From the NCBI RefSeq assembly GCF_030733685.1, contig NZ_JASHIM010000019.1, positions 25,879 through 89,878 of the forward strand: 64,000 nucleotides of DNA. Direction: 5' to 3'. Source of the DNA: Roseovarius sp. MMSF_3281 (lineage in GTDB: Bacteria > Pseudomonadota > Alphaproteobacteria > Rhodobacterales > Rhodobacteraceae). Under the pieces are notes generated by a model that saw only the letters and a program-made list of their open reading frames with translations, was not told the DNA's origin and searched no databases. Numbering within the stretch: position 1 is the stretch's first letter; every line of letters starts with the position of its first letter. The position numbers were made by a program, and so were the translations under genes. This document shows positions 1 to 7,922 of this stretch, in pieces.

Positions 1-63
1 ATTGGGCGTCATGCCGACGCGGAACTCTTGTGGCTTGATCTCGGTTGGGCATCCGATATGCAT
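1..63 (-). CDS. ald: Alanine dehydrogenase, N-terminal fragment
   Basis: Only the first 21 codons are in the window; the rest lies off the left edge. The minus-strand reading starts with ATG at 63-61 and gives MHIGCPTEIKPQEFRVGMTP, which matches the start of alanine dehydrogenases (substrate-binding Arg and Lys region of the family). A strong AGGAGG ribosome-binding site lies 7 bases upstream on the minus strand (about 71-76). Alanine dehydrogenase oxidatively deaminates L-alanine to pyruvate with NAD+. It is divergent from an Lrp/AsnC-family gene at 199, the usual arrangement in which the regulator activates ald in response to alanine. The name rests on a short stretch plus this context. Confidence 0.75.
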   Translation of the reverse strand, partial: MHIGCPTEIKPQEFRVGMTPN

Positions 64-198
64 TGCGTATCCTCCTCGCATTCGATTGTCATAGAATGTC
101 GCAGGAGGCGCGCAAATGGATTGAATTTTCCCTCGTATATTCCTGTTTTTTTGAATAGTCTTCGAAAAATTTCGGATACGACGAAAGGTCTTGCCTGA

Positions 199-657
199 AT
201 GGCTTTGGACGCGATGGATCGGCGGCTTTTGAAAGTCCTGCAACGCAAGGGCCGGATTTCGAACGCTGATCTGGCCGAAGCCGTGAACCTTTCGGCCAGT
301 GCCTGCCATCGACGGGTGCAGCGCCTCGAAGCCGAAGGATACATCCGCGACTACGTTGCGCTTTTGGATGCCCGAAAGCTGGGCATGCCCGCGACGATCT
401 TTGTGGAGATTACGCTTTCAACCCAAGCCGACGAGGTGCTGGAAGCCTTTGAAAAGGCCGTGGCACGCATTCCCGACGTTTTGGAATGCCACCTGACAGC
501 AGGCGCCGCCGATTACATCCTGAAAGTCGTCGCCGAAAATACCGAGGATTTCGCCCGCATCCACCGGCAATACCTGACACGGCTGCCAAGTGTCGCCAAG
601 ATGCAATCCAGCTTTGCCTTGCGGACGGTGTTCAAGACAACGGCCTTGCCACTTTGA
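199..657 (+). CDS. Lrp/AsnC family transcriptional regulator (AldR-like)
   Basis: A 152-residue protein of standard length for the Lrp/AsnC family. Residues about 5-55 form the N-terminal helix-turn-helix (RISNADLAEAVNLSASACHR, followed by a recognition helix), and residues about 70-145 form the RAM ligand-binding and oligomerisation domain. The ATG at 199 has only a weak AAGG upstream, but the family N-terminus fits it. The divergent neighbour is alanine dehydrogenase, so the likely role is alanine-responsive control of ald; this is inference from context. The shared 135-bp intergenic region is AT-rich and should hold both promoters. Confidence 0.9.
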   Translation: MALDAMDRRLLKVLQRKGRISNADLAEAVNLSASACHRRVQRLEAEGYIRDYVALLDARKLGMPATIFVEITLSTQADEVLEAFEKAVARIPDVLECHLTAGAADYILKVVAENTEDFARIHRQYLTRLPSVAKMQSSFALRTVFKTTALPL

Positions 658-684
658 CGTGGCACACAGGGCCAAAATGCAAAT

Positions 685-712
685 GGGGTCTTGGCATCCC
701 TGCCAAGACCCC
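685..712. terminator. Perfect 12-bp hairpin after the lrp-type gene
   Basis: GGGGTCTTGGCA at 685-696 pairs perfectly with TGCCAAGACCCC at 701-712 around a 4-base loop. It lies 28 bases after the regulator stop. No T-run follows on either strand, so it is not a textbook intrinsic terminator; it could still end or protect the transcript. Confidence 0.5.
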
Positions 713-903
713 GCGGCGATCAATCGTGAGTGACGGCTCGCCGTATTGCACACAAGCTGCACACCAAAACTAATACAACTCGTTACGTCTGCACTCGGTG
801 CTACTGATTACCCTTGTGCAACCTTATCGCAGTTTTCTCACCCGCCATCACGGGGAATAAAGCGGTCGGTTTACCCCCAAGAATACACAGCGCAGACAAG
901 TCC

Positions 904-936
904 AAAAAAAGGCCCCGGCGATTGCCAGGGCCTTTT
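904..936 (-). terminator. Rho-independent terminator of pnp
   Basis: On the minus strand GGCCCTGGC pairs with GCCGGGGCC around a short AATC loop and is followed by seven T residues. It starts about 24 bases after the pnp stop codon, so it should end the pnp transcript. Confidence 0.85.
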
Positions 937-959
937 CGAAACATTGAGGAAACCGATGA

Positions 960-3095
960 TCAGTCGTCGGCTTTCTCTTCTTTCTTGGCTTCTTCGCCGG
1001 TTTCCTGATCGACAACCTTCATCGACAGGCGCACCTTGCCGCGATCATCGAAGCCCAGCAGTTTGACCCAGACTTCCTGACCTTCCTTTAGCACATCCGA
1101 GGGATGGTTCAGGCGGCGGTTTTCAATCTGGCTGACGTGAACCAGACCGTCGCGCTTGCCAAAGAAGTTCACGAAGGCCCCGAAATCGACGATCTTGACG
1201 ACCTTGCCCTTGTAAATCGCGCCTTCCTCGGGCTCTGCCACGATCGAGTGGATCATGTCATAGGCCTTCTGGATGGACTCGTTGTTCGGGCTGGCGATCT
1301 TGATGATGCCCTCGTCGTTGATATCAACCTTGGCACCCGAGGTTTCCACGATTTCGCGAATGACCTTGCCGCCCGAACCGATGACTTCGCGGATCTTATC
1401 CTGCGGAACGGTCATGGTTTCGATGCGGGGTGCGTGAACGCTGAAATCGCCTGCTTCGGTCAAGGCCTTGGACATTTCGCCAAGGATATGAAGGCGGCCT
1501 TCTTTCGCTTGGGCGAGAGCCTTCTTCATGATCTCGGGCGTGATGCCTGCAACCTTGATATCCATCTGCAACGAGGTGATCCCGGCTTCGGTCCCGGCCA
1601 CCTTGAAGTCCATGTCGCCAAGGTGGTCTTCGTCGCCAAGGATGTCGGTCAGGACCGCATAGTCGCCGTCGTCTTCCAGAACCAAGCCCATGGCCACACC
1701 GGCCACGGCCGACTTGAGCGGCACGCCTGCGTCCATCATCGACAGCGACCCACCACAGACCGAGGCCATGGAGGAAGAGCCGTTCGATTCGGTGATCTCC
1801 GAGACAACGCGGATGGTGTAGGGGAAGTCGGTTGCGGCAGGCAGAACGGCCTGAAGGGCACGCCATGCCAGTTTGCCGTGACCGATTTCACGACGACCCG
1901 GAGGGCCAACGCGACCCGCTTCACCGACCGAATAGGGCGGGAAGTTGTAGTGCAGCAGGAAGTTCGAGCGGAAGTTCCCATGCAGGGCGTCGATGATCTG
2001 TTCGTCGTCGCCGGTGCCGAGGGTGGTGACCACAAGGCCTTGGGTCTCGCCACGGGTGAAGAGGGCCGAACCATGGGTCCGCGGCAGGATGCCGGTTTCG
2101 GACACAATCGGGCGGACCTCATCGAGCGAGCGGCCGTCGATCCGCTTGCCCGATTTCACCACGTCACCGCGCAGAACGGCGGCTTCGAGTTTCTTCAGAG
2201 CCGAGCCGAGGTTCGGGTCTTCTTGCTGTTCCTCGGTCAAACCTTCGAGAACGGCCTCCTTGGCGGCGCCGACAGCAGCTTGGCGTTCCTGCTTATCCAG
2301 AATCGCATAGGCGCTGCGCATCTTGTCTTCGCCCAGGCCTTTGACCGCCTCGTAAAGCTCGGAATAATCCGGCGGGGTGAAATCGAAGGGTTCCTTGGCC
2401 GCCTCTTCGGCAAGGCCGATGATCAGGTCGATCACGGGCTGGATTTGCTCGTGCGCGAAGGTCACGGCACCCAGCATCTCGTCCTCGGTCAGCTCGTAGG
2501 CCTCGGATTCGACCATCATCACGGCGTCTTTGGTGCCGGCAACCACCAGATCAAGGCGTTGATCGGGGTTGTTGCGCAGGTCGTGCATGTCTTCGACATC
2601 GGGGTTCAGGATGTATTCGCCATCCTCGTAGCCCACGCGGCAACCGGCAATCGGACCCATGAAGGGGGCACCGGAAATGGTCAGCGCCGCCGAGGCCGCG
2701 ATCATCGCGACCATGTCGGGATCGTTGACCAGATCGTGGCTAAGTACTGTGCACATAACAAGAACTTCGTTCTTGAAGCCGGGCACGAAGAGCGGGCGGA
2801 TCGGACGGTCGATCAGGCGCGCGGTGAGGGTTTCCTTCTCGGTGGGGCGGGCCTCACGTTTGAAGAAGCCGCCGGGCACTTTACCCGCGGCATAGTATTT
2901 CTCTTGGTAGTGCACGGTGAGGGGGAAGAAATCCTGACCGGGCTTGGGTTCCTTGGCGAAGGTCACGTTGGCCATGACGCTGGTTTCTCCAAGGGTGGCG
3001 ATGACCGAGCCATCCGCCTGACGGGCAACCTTGCCCGTTTCCAGAGTGAGGGTATCTTCCCCCCACTGCATAGATTTTTTTACTTCGTTGAACAT
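960..3095 (-). CDS. pnp: Polynucleotide phosphorylase
   Basis: A 711-residue protein of normal PNPase length. It degrades RNA 3' to 5' by phosphorolysis and can add 3' tails; it works in the cytoplasm as a trimeric ring and in the degradosome. Two RNase PH-type domains fill the first 550 residues. They are followed by a KH domain with its GSGG loop at about 573-576 and an S1 domain at about 625-693. The C-terminal tail is short and acidic/lysine-rich ([14 protein letters not shown]). It lies downstream of rpsO on the same strand, the classic rpsO-pnp order, but with a 388-bp gap containing an rpsO terminator and a long inverted repeat. pnp therefore probably has its own promoter. A long open frame on the opposite strand is a codon-bias shadow. 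Confidence 0.98.
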   Translation of the reverse strand: MFNEVKKSMQWGEDTLTLETGKVARQADGSVIATLGETSVMANVTFAKEPKPGQDFFPLTVHYQEKYYAAGKVPGGFFKREARPTEKETLTARLIDRPIRPLFVPGFKNEVLVMCTVLSHDLVNDPDMVAMIAASAALTISGAPFMGPIAGCRVGYEDGEYILNPDVEDMHDLRNNPDQRLDLVVAGTKDAVMMVESEAYELTEDEMLGAVTFAHEQIQPVIDLIIGLAEEAAKEPFDFTPPDYSELYEAVKGLGEDKMRSAYAILDKQERQAAVGAAKEAVLEGLTEEQQEDPNLGSALKKLEAAVLRGDVVKSGKRIDGRSLDEVRPIVSETGILPRTHGSALFTRGETQGLVVTTLGTGDDEQIIDALHGNFRSNFLLHYNFPPYSVGEAGRVGPPGRREIGHGKLAWRALQAVLPAATDFPYTIRVVSEITESNGSSSMASVCGGSLSMMDAGVPLKSAVAGVAMGLVLEDDGDYAVLTDILGDEDHLGDMDFKVAGTEAGITSLQMDIKVAGITPEIMKKALAQAKEGRLHILGEMSKALTEAGDFSVHAPRIETMTVPQDKIREVIGSGGKVIREIVETSGAKVDINDEGIIKIASPNNESIQKAYDMIHSIVAEPEEGAIYKGKVVKIVDFGAFVNFFGKRDGLVHVSQIENRRLNHPSDVLKEGQEVWVKLLGFDDRGKVRLSMKVVDQETGEEAKKEEKADD

Positions 3096-3381
3096 CGTCG
3101 TATCCTAGTTGGAAGCGCTCTTGGGCGTATCCCAAGTCTTCCGTTTCAATGGCGGCCCCATTGCCGCCGACCCCTTCATCATTTCATGCGCCGGGGTCAG
3201 AGCGTCACGTCTCAGATGGGTGCGCCTTACAGGAGTTTGGGGTGTTTTGGAAGGATAGATCAGTGCATGCGGCGCGAATCGGGACTACGGCCCGGCAAAC
3301 AACAGCCGCCGCGCCCCGCGGCGTGCCTGCAAAGCGCCGGGGTTCGAGCGATTTTGAGCCCGCGAACACGCGCTCAAAAGG

Positions 3382-3420
3382 TTGTACGTTTTGTACGCGA
3401 GTTTCGTACAAAACGTACAA
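3382..3420. repeat. 16-bp perfect inverted repeat, 7-bp spacer
   Basis: TTGTACGTTTTGTACG at 3382-3397 is followed by a 7-base spacer and its exact reverse complement at 3405-3420. Each arm is itself built from two GTAC cores separated by GTTTT, so the unit carries four GTAC cores in symmetrical array. It sits just after the rpsO terminator and about 290 bases before pnp. It could be a double operator for a dimeric repressor of pnp or an RNA stem processed by RNase III, as known in the pnp leader of E. coli. Neither is proven here. Confidence 0.9.
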
Positions 3421-3424
3421 AACG

Positions 3425-3455
3425 AAAAAACGCCCGCTCGGGGACCGAGCGAGCG
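3425..3455 (-). terminator. Rho-independent terminator of rpsO
   Basis: On the minus strand CGCTCGG pairs with CCGAGCG around a 3-base loop, with additional outer pairs, and is followed by a run of six T residues. It begins about 29 bases after the rpsO stop codon. Confidence 0.85.
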
Positions 3456-3483
3456 CTTCGTTGATCCGGTGGATCGAAACCTG

Positions 3484-3753
3484 TTAGCGGCGGATGCCGA
3501 GGCGTTTGATGAGGTCCTTGTAACGGCCTTCATCTTTGCCCCTGAGGTAGTCCAGCAGCTTCCGGCGCTGTGCGACCATTTTCAGAAGACCACGGCGGCC
3601 GTGGTTGTCTTTCTTATGGGTCTTGAAGTGCTCGGTCAGCGTGGAGATACGCGAGGTGAGAATCGCAACCTGAACTTCGGGCGACCCGGTGTCGCCGTCC
3701 TTGGTTGCATATTCCTTCATCAGGCGTGCTTTTTCTTCGACTGTGATCGACAT
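3484..3753 (-). CDS. rpsO: 30S ribosomal protein S15
   Basis: An 89-residue protein with the full S15 sequence. It starts [17 protein letters not shown] and contains the conserved GDTGSPEVQ and [12 protein letters not shown] segments used for 16S rRNA binding in the central domain of the small subunit. The start at 3753 was chosen because it is preceded by AAGGAG at proper spacing on the minus strand; the longer frame up to 3789 adds twelve non-conserved residues. It is transcribed towards pnp but has its own strong terminator, so read-through into pnp is probably partial. In many bacteria S15 represses its own translation; no leader structure was examined closely enough to claim that here. 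Confidence 0.97.
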   Translation of the reverse strand: MSITVEEKARLMKEYATKDGDTGSPEVQVAILTSRISTLTEHFKTHKKDNHGRRGLLKMVAQRRKLLDYLRGKDEGRYKDLIKRLGIRR

Positions 3754-4341
3754 CGGGGTCTCCTTTGAGATTAAGGGTTGAGGGCACAAGCCGGGATGTC
3801 GTCCAGCAGGGTCCTATGGAGATGTCGCAAGGGTTTTTCCCAAGCGATGGGGGCATATAGGAGATTTCTTGAAAAAAGGAAAGAGGGAATGCGCGTGAAA
3901 GGCGGCCCCCATCAGGCGCGCGCAAAACGGCCGTCCTCGGGCCCAATGGTTGTGACCGGAGGCTTTCATCAACAACCAGATATGGACCAATCGCGCCCGA
4001 CCGTTAAGCTTAGAACAAACGCCGTGAAAACATAGCGCCTACATCTCGGTGGCGCCTCGCCGTAATCTTCAATTTCTTGTAGGCCACAGAAGGACACCGT
4101 GCTGCGACCCTGGCGATTTTCCTCATTGGTCTGACATTCCCCGGCATGCGCCCGGTCGAAGGATCGCTTCAAATCGTGAAACAACCCCTTGACCATTGGC
4201 CTTTCAAGCCCCTATTGGCCTGTCATGCGATGGCGTCGCTTTTCCAATACGCATCTATCCTGAACCTGAAATCCTGTCCTGAACGCCCGGACGTCACTCA
4301 CCCGAAATCCATTCGGGTCGACTGCTTTTGGAGTGGTGACC
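3754..4341. other. Intergenic region, rpsO promoter side
   Basis: About 590 bases between the divergent rpsO and DMT-exporter genes. It should contain the promoters of both. An open frame of 75 codons on the minus strand (3969-4196) has an AAAGG close to its ATG but no recognisable homology, so it is not called. No repeat or RNA gene was recognised. Confidence 0.5.
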
Positions 4342-5313
4342 ATGACTTTTGTTCTGACCGAAACCCGCCGCCCCGCGTTCTTCGGGAACAGCTCGGTAAC
4401 CGGGATGATCTGCATGGCGGTTGCAATGCTGCTTTTGCCCCTGGGGGACACATTGGCCAAGATTCTGACGGGGCATATGTCCGCCGTCGAGGTGACCACA
4501 GCGCGCTTGCTGGCCCAGGGCCTGTGCCTTGCCCCGATCGCGCTTGTGATGCGGCACCGGCTGTGCGGGCCGATGTTCTCGCCGATCGTCGCCTTGTCCG
4601 GCGGATTGGTCATGGTGACCCTGACCAGTCTGGTCTGGGCTTTCTCGGTCATGCCAATCGCCACGGCCATCGCGATTTTCTTTGCCGAGCCGCTGATCCT
4701 GACGGCACTTGTCGGCCCCTTGCTGGGAGAGCGGGTTGGACCGCGCCGCATGATCGCCGTTCTGGTCGGGTTGCTTGGGGTGTTGATCATCATCCGGCCC
4801 GGAGGCGGGTTTGGTCCGGCGGCGTTCCTGCCCCTGCTGGCCGCCCTGTGTTATGCGCTCAACATGATCGTGCTGCGCAAGGCCAGCGGAGCCCGGTCGA
4901 GCCTGACCGTCCAGTGCGGCGCGACGTTCTATGCGTGCCTCGGGATGGCTGTGGTTTCCCTCGGCCTCGGCGCGGCGGGGCAGTTTGAGCCCTCTTTTGC
5001 CAGCCTGCCCGGCTGGGCATGGGGGGCAATCCTGGCGTCGGGGGGCCTTGCCGCCGCAAGCTTCATCCTGATTGCCGAAGCCTTCCGCCAAGCCGAAGCG
5101 GGTATGCTGGCCCCGTTCCAGTATCTTGAGATCATTGGGGCCACCGCCATGGGCTACTTGATGTTCGCGGAATTGCCTGACGGCCTGACCTGGCTGGGGA
5201 TCGGGATCATCCTGAGTTCCGGCCTTTATGTGTTCTGGCGAGAGCAGGTTCCGGCCAATCGCGCCCGCATGCGCCCAAGACGGCGCAGAACACGCCGCAT
5301 CAGGGCACGCTGA
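4342..5313 (+). CDS. DMT-superfamily (EamA) transporter
   Basis: A 323-residue integral membrane protein with about ten hydrophobic helices arranged as two EamA repeats, typical of the drug/metabolite transporter superfamily. The second repeat contains FAEPLILTALVGPLLGERVG, a variant of the family motif near the end of helix 4. The start ATG at 4342 is preferred over two in-frame GTG codons just upstream because GGAG lies at good spacing before it. The C-terminus ends in an arginine-rich cytoplasmic tail. The substrate cannot be read from sequence; export of amino acids or other small metabolites is the usual family role. It stands alone and is convergent with the next gene. Confidence 0.85.
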   Translation: MTFVLTETRRPAFFGNSSVTGMICMAVAMLLLPLGDTLAKILTGHMSAVEVTTARLLAQGLCLAPIALVMRHRLCGPMFSPIVALSGGLVMVTLTSLVWAFSVMPIATAIAIFFAEPLILTALVGPLLGERVGPRRMIAVLVGLLGVLIIIRPGGGFGPAAFLPLLAALCYALNMIVLRKASGARSSLTVQCGATFYACLGMAVVSLGLGAAGQFEPSFASLPGWAWGAILASGGLAAASFILIAEAFRQAEAGMLAPFQYLEIIGATAMGYLMFAELPDGLTWLGIGIILSSGLYVFWREQVPANRARMRPRRRRTRRIRAR

Positions 5314-5347
5314 GGCACTTTGCGGCCCGGTCTTGGGTCTTTCATAT

Positions 5348-5378
5348 GCTCGGGCACGGGCGCACCCGTCACCCGAGC
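5348..5378. terminator. Two-tier hairpin overlapping a stop codon between convergent genes
   Basis: GCTCGGG (5348-5354) pairs with CCCGAGC (5372-5378), and inside it ACGGG (5356-5360) pairs with CCCGT (5365-5369). The stop codon of the minus-strand permease (5371-5369) is inside the structure. There is no clear T-run, so termination is possible but not certain. Confidence 0.45.
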
Positions 5379-6763
5379 ACCAAGGCATAGGTCAGCACCC
5401 AGATGGTGAGCAAACTGGCCGTAACGAGGAAGAACCCGCCGTTCCAGCCAAGGCCCACGCGCGTTGCACTGACATTACCGAAGGCCCCGATCAGCAGGGT
5501 TGTGGCCGTGAAGGGGGATGTTGCCCCGCTCATCGACCAGCCCGCGACGATGGCGGCGACAAGTGCATTGGGGCTGATGCCCAGCGCGCTGGCACTTGGG
5601 ATCAACGGGGCGATCAGGGTGACCGCGAGGATCGGATTCATGCCGATCTGCCCCAGCAGAGGCACCAGCCAGACCAGTGCAGCAAGGATGATCGCCGGGG
5701 GCACTGCGGCCAGATCAAGGCCAAGCGACAGGATGATGGGCTTCAACAGCGGGGCGCCTGTTGTCCCGATGAAGCCCGCCATCATCAAAAGAACGATCTC
5801 CCCCCGGAAACCGGACAATTCTTCGGTGATATAGAATTTCAATCGCTGGCCTAACGGCGTTTTCTGGGTGGGGCCAAGAAATTGCACAAGCGCCCAGAGA
5901 ACCGAAACCACGGGGACGACCACCATGACGATGCCAACGATGCGCAGGTTGGTGACCGCGTAAAGGCTGCCGATGGTGATGGCGAGAACCGCAAGCAGGG
6001 CAAGCAGCGGAAACAGGAGGGTCCATGACCCTTCAGGCGTCTGGCGCGGGGGGCGCACGGCCAGCTTGGGCTTGAAAGCTGTATCCATGGCCCAGCCTGT
6101 CAGGGCGATGATCGCCGCAGAGACCAATCCGGGGGCCACGGCCCCGGACCATGAAGCGCCCGGAATGATGGCGATGGTGATCGCCAGGGAAAACGCCAGC
6201 GGCGACCATGTGAGCGAGGAGACAAAGCCGCGCTGGATGGCCAGAAGCATACGGCGCGTGCGGTGGCCGCGAATGACGGGGTCGGAATCGTTGCTGGCGG
6301 CATGGGACGCGAGGCTGCCGAGCAGGGTGATGGAGCCGTAATTGATCACCAAGGCAAAGGCATGCCCCCCCATGGTCAAGGCGGCATAGCGGCGTCCGGG
6401 AGGCTGTGCAGCAAGGAAAGCGCCAAGCTTGCCAAGCGAGGGTGAGCGTTCGGCGGTATGGCGCAGGGTGGAAAGCGCGGTGAAGAAGGCCGCGATGAAG
6501 GCGGCCTTGTCGAGGCCTTGGCGGGTGTATTCCATCCAGTCCTGACCGGCCAGCGCCAGCCAGAGGCAAAGCGCCATACCGGTAAAGATAAAAGCCTGCC
6601 GGGCAAGGCCCACGCGCAGACCGAACAGGACAATGACCGTAAGTGCAGTCAGCTCGATGGCAAGCGGCGGCATCGCCACGCCCCATTCCTTGGCCGCGAA
6701 GATGGCCGTCAGGGCAAGCAACAAGATCGCCGCAAAGCGTTCTATCGCAGAGTTTTGCATCAT
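5369..6763 (-). CDS. Multi-spanning permease, ion transporter-like superfamily
   Basis: A 464-residue protein with roughly ten to twelve hydrophobic segments. The overall plan (two halves, each with a polar re-entrant-like stretch such as LVINYGSITLLGSLASHAAS and GWSMSGATSPFTATTLLIGA) resembles the CitMHS/ArsB/NhaD type of secondary anion or ion transporters. Two start codons in tandem (6763 and 6760) are possible. No regulatory or enzymatic neighbour reveals the substrate. The stop codon lies in a hairpin shared with the convergent DMT gene. The superfamily placement is inference from topology and small-residue motifs; the exact substrate is unknown. Confidence 0.6.
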   Translation of the reverse strand: MMQNSAIERFAAILLLALTAIFAAKEWGVAMPPLAIELTALTVIVLFGLRVGLARQAFIFTGMALCLWLALAGQDWMEYTRQGLDKAAFIAAFFTALSTLRHTAERSPSLGKLGAFLAAQPPGRRYAALTMGGHAFALVINYGSITLLGSLASHAASNDSDPVIRGHRTRRMLLAIQRGFVSSLTWSPLAFSLAITIAIIPGASWSGAVAPGLVSAAIIALTGWAMDTAFKPKLAVRPPRQTPEGSWTLLFPLLALLAVLAITIGSLYAVTNLRIVGIVMVVVPVVSVLWALVQFLGPTQKTPLGQRLKFYITEELSGFRGEIVLLMMAGFIGTTGAPLLKPIILSLGLDLAAVPPAIILAALVWLVPLLGQIGMNPILAVTLIAPLIPSASALGISPNALVAAIVAGWSMSGATSPFTATTLLIGAFGNVSATRVGLGWNGGFFLVTASLLTIWVLTYALVLG

Positions 6764-6866
6764 TTGGGGCCAAAGGCACGACGGAATGTCATGCCCAAGG
6801 TCTAAAGCGAGTTTGGAGAAAGGCCAAGGCGGTGTGTGGAATATTATGCGCCGCGCCCGCGCCGCC

Positions 6867-7820
6867 CTAAAGGCTGCTTTGCGGAATCAGGGTGATATGC
6901 GAAAGCATAAGGTCAGGCGCATTGTCGAGCGAGGCCACGACATTGCCGTTGAGCAGCAGGGATAAACGACCATCCTGATCGGGGTCGTCTTCGATGGTCA
7001 CCTCGGGGTCGGGATCGGCCAGATCGTCGTAGATCACGGCAAGGCTGTCTTCCTCGGCCGAGAAATCGGTGATCAGGGGTTGGTGATCGCTGATCAGGCG
7101 GGCATCGAGCGAAACGGTATCCGCACCGTTGCCGGTGCTTGCGATATCGCCAGTGCCGGCGGTGATCTGGTCATCCCCTGACCCGCCATTAAGATAATCG
7201 GTGTCTGTATCGTCAGCCCCGTTGAGGGTGTCATTTCCAAGCCCGCCAAAAAGCGTGTCCTGGCCTGTGCCGCCTGCAAGGTTGTCGTCGCCCTGATCGC
7301 CGTGCAGGGCATCGGCCCCGGCGCCACCGGTCAAGGTGTCATTGCCATCGCTGCCAACAAGGCTGTCGTCGCCATAGTCCCCTTCGAGGCTGTCATCATC
7401 ATTGCCGCCATAAAGGGTATCGGCATCCATTCCACCTGACAGGTGGTCGTTTCCGTCGCCGCCGTGCAGCGTATCCTGCCCTTCCGAACCGGCAAGCGTA
7501 TCGTGCCCCCTTTCGCCATGCAGGTCGTCGCGGCCCGCAAGGCCATCAATCTGATCGTCCCCGGCGTAACCGTTCATCTGATCGGGAGCCTGGGTGCCTT
7601 GCAGGTTGTCGTCCGTCGCCGTGCCCGTGGCGATGGTACCACCGCTGTCGTCTTCCACGGCGGGAATATCCATATATTCGGAATTCCCGGTATCAGCCCC
7701 GTCACCGGGTTGCGGGGCCGCGTTAGCGCCTTCATCCTCGCCCTCGGAAAGAAGCGCGTCAAAGCCGTAAAACGCCGTCGCACCGACGGTCAGCATCCCC
7801 ATCAAACCCACAAGCAGCAT
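6867..7820 (-). CDS. Membrane-anchored RTX (hemolysin-type calcium-binding) repeat protein
   Basis: A 317-residue protein. Residues 1-23 from the chosen ATG (7820) form one hydrophobic segment that could be a signal peptide or an inner-membrane anchor. After an acidic linker come about fifteen RTX nonapeptides of the GGxGxDxLx type (for example GGDGNDHLSGG, GGAGADALHGD, GGLGNDTLNGA), which fold into a calcium-loaded parallel beta-roll. The last 80 residues are acidic with no repeats. RTX proteins are usually exported by type I secretion without an N-terminal signal, so an N-terminal hydrophobic segment is unusual. No secretion genes are adjacent. A TTG start six codons upstream is possible but lacks a ribosome-binding site. 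Confidence 0.85.
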   Translation of the reverse strand: MLLVGLMGMLTVGATAFYGFDALLSEGEDEGANAAPQPGDGADTGNSEYMDIPAVEDDSGGTIATGTATDDNLQGTQAPDQMNGYAGDDQIDGLAGRDDLHGERGHDTLAGSEGQDTLHGGDGNDHLSGGMDADTLYGGNDDDSLEGDYGDDSLVGSDGNDTLTGGAGADALHGDQGDDNLAGGTGQDTLFGGLGNDTLNGADDTDTDYLNGGSGDDQITAGTGDIASTGNGADTVSLDARLISDHQPLITDFSAEEDSLAVIYDDLADPDPEVTIEDDPDQDGRLSLLLNGNVVASLDNAPDLMLSHITLIPQSSL

Positions 7821-7922
7821 TTTCGCACCAGATCGCAAAGCCCCGCGTATAATCCGCCACGGGGGCGCATGTGGTCAATCCTATCCGGGCAAGATGGTTA
7901 AAATGCCGTCAATCCGGGGCTA

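Larger units (their letters stand above)
658..959. other. Intergenic region between lrp-type gene and pnp
   Basis: About 300 bases between the end of the regulator and the end of pnp, which are convergent. It contains the 685-712 hairpin and the pnp terminator at 904-936. Nothing else recognisable: no gene with a ribosome-binding site and no tRNA-like fold was seen. Confidence 0.6.
3096..3483. other. rpsO-pnp intergenic region
   Basis: 388 bases separating the two minus-strand genes. Reading in the direction of transcription it holds the rpsO terminator (3455-3425), a 39-bp perfect inverted repeat (3420-3382), then about 290 bases that must contain the pnp leader and probably its promoter. 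A 71-codon frame that begins inside the repeat was examined and not supported as a gene. Confidence 0.7.

Noticed and set aside
3205..3420. 71-codon frame starting in the inverted repeat
   Set aside because: The start codon lies inside the palindrome, there is no proper ribosome-binding site, and composition is not protein-like.
1104..3464. 786-codon open frame opposite pnp
   Set aside because: It lies fully antisense to a clear polynucleotide phosphorylase and has no domain; it is produced by high-GC codon use.
3969..4196. 75-codon minus-strand frame upstream of rpsO
   Set aside because: A purine site is close to the ATG, but spacing is short and no homology is recognised.
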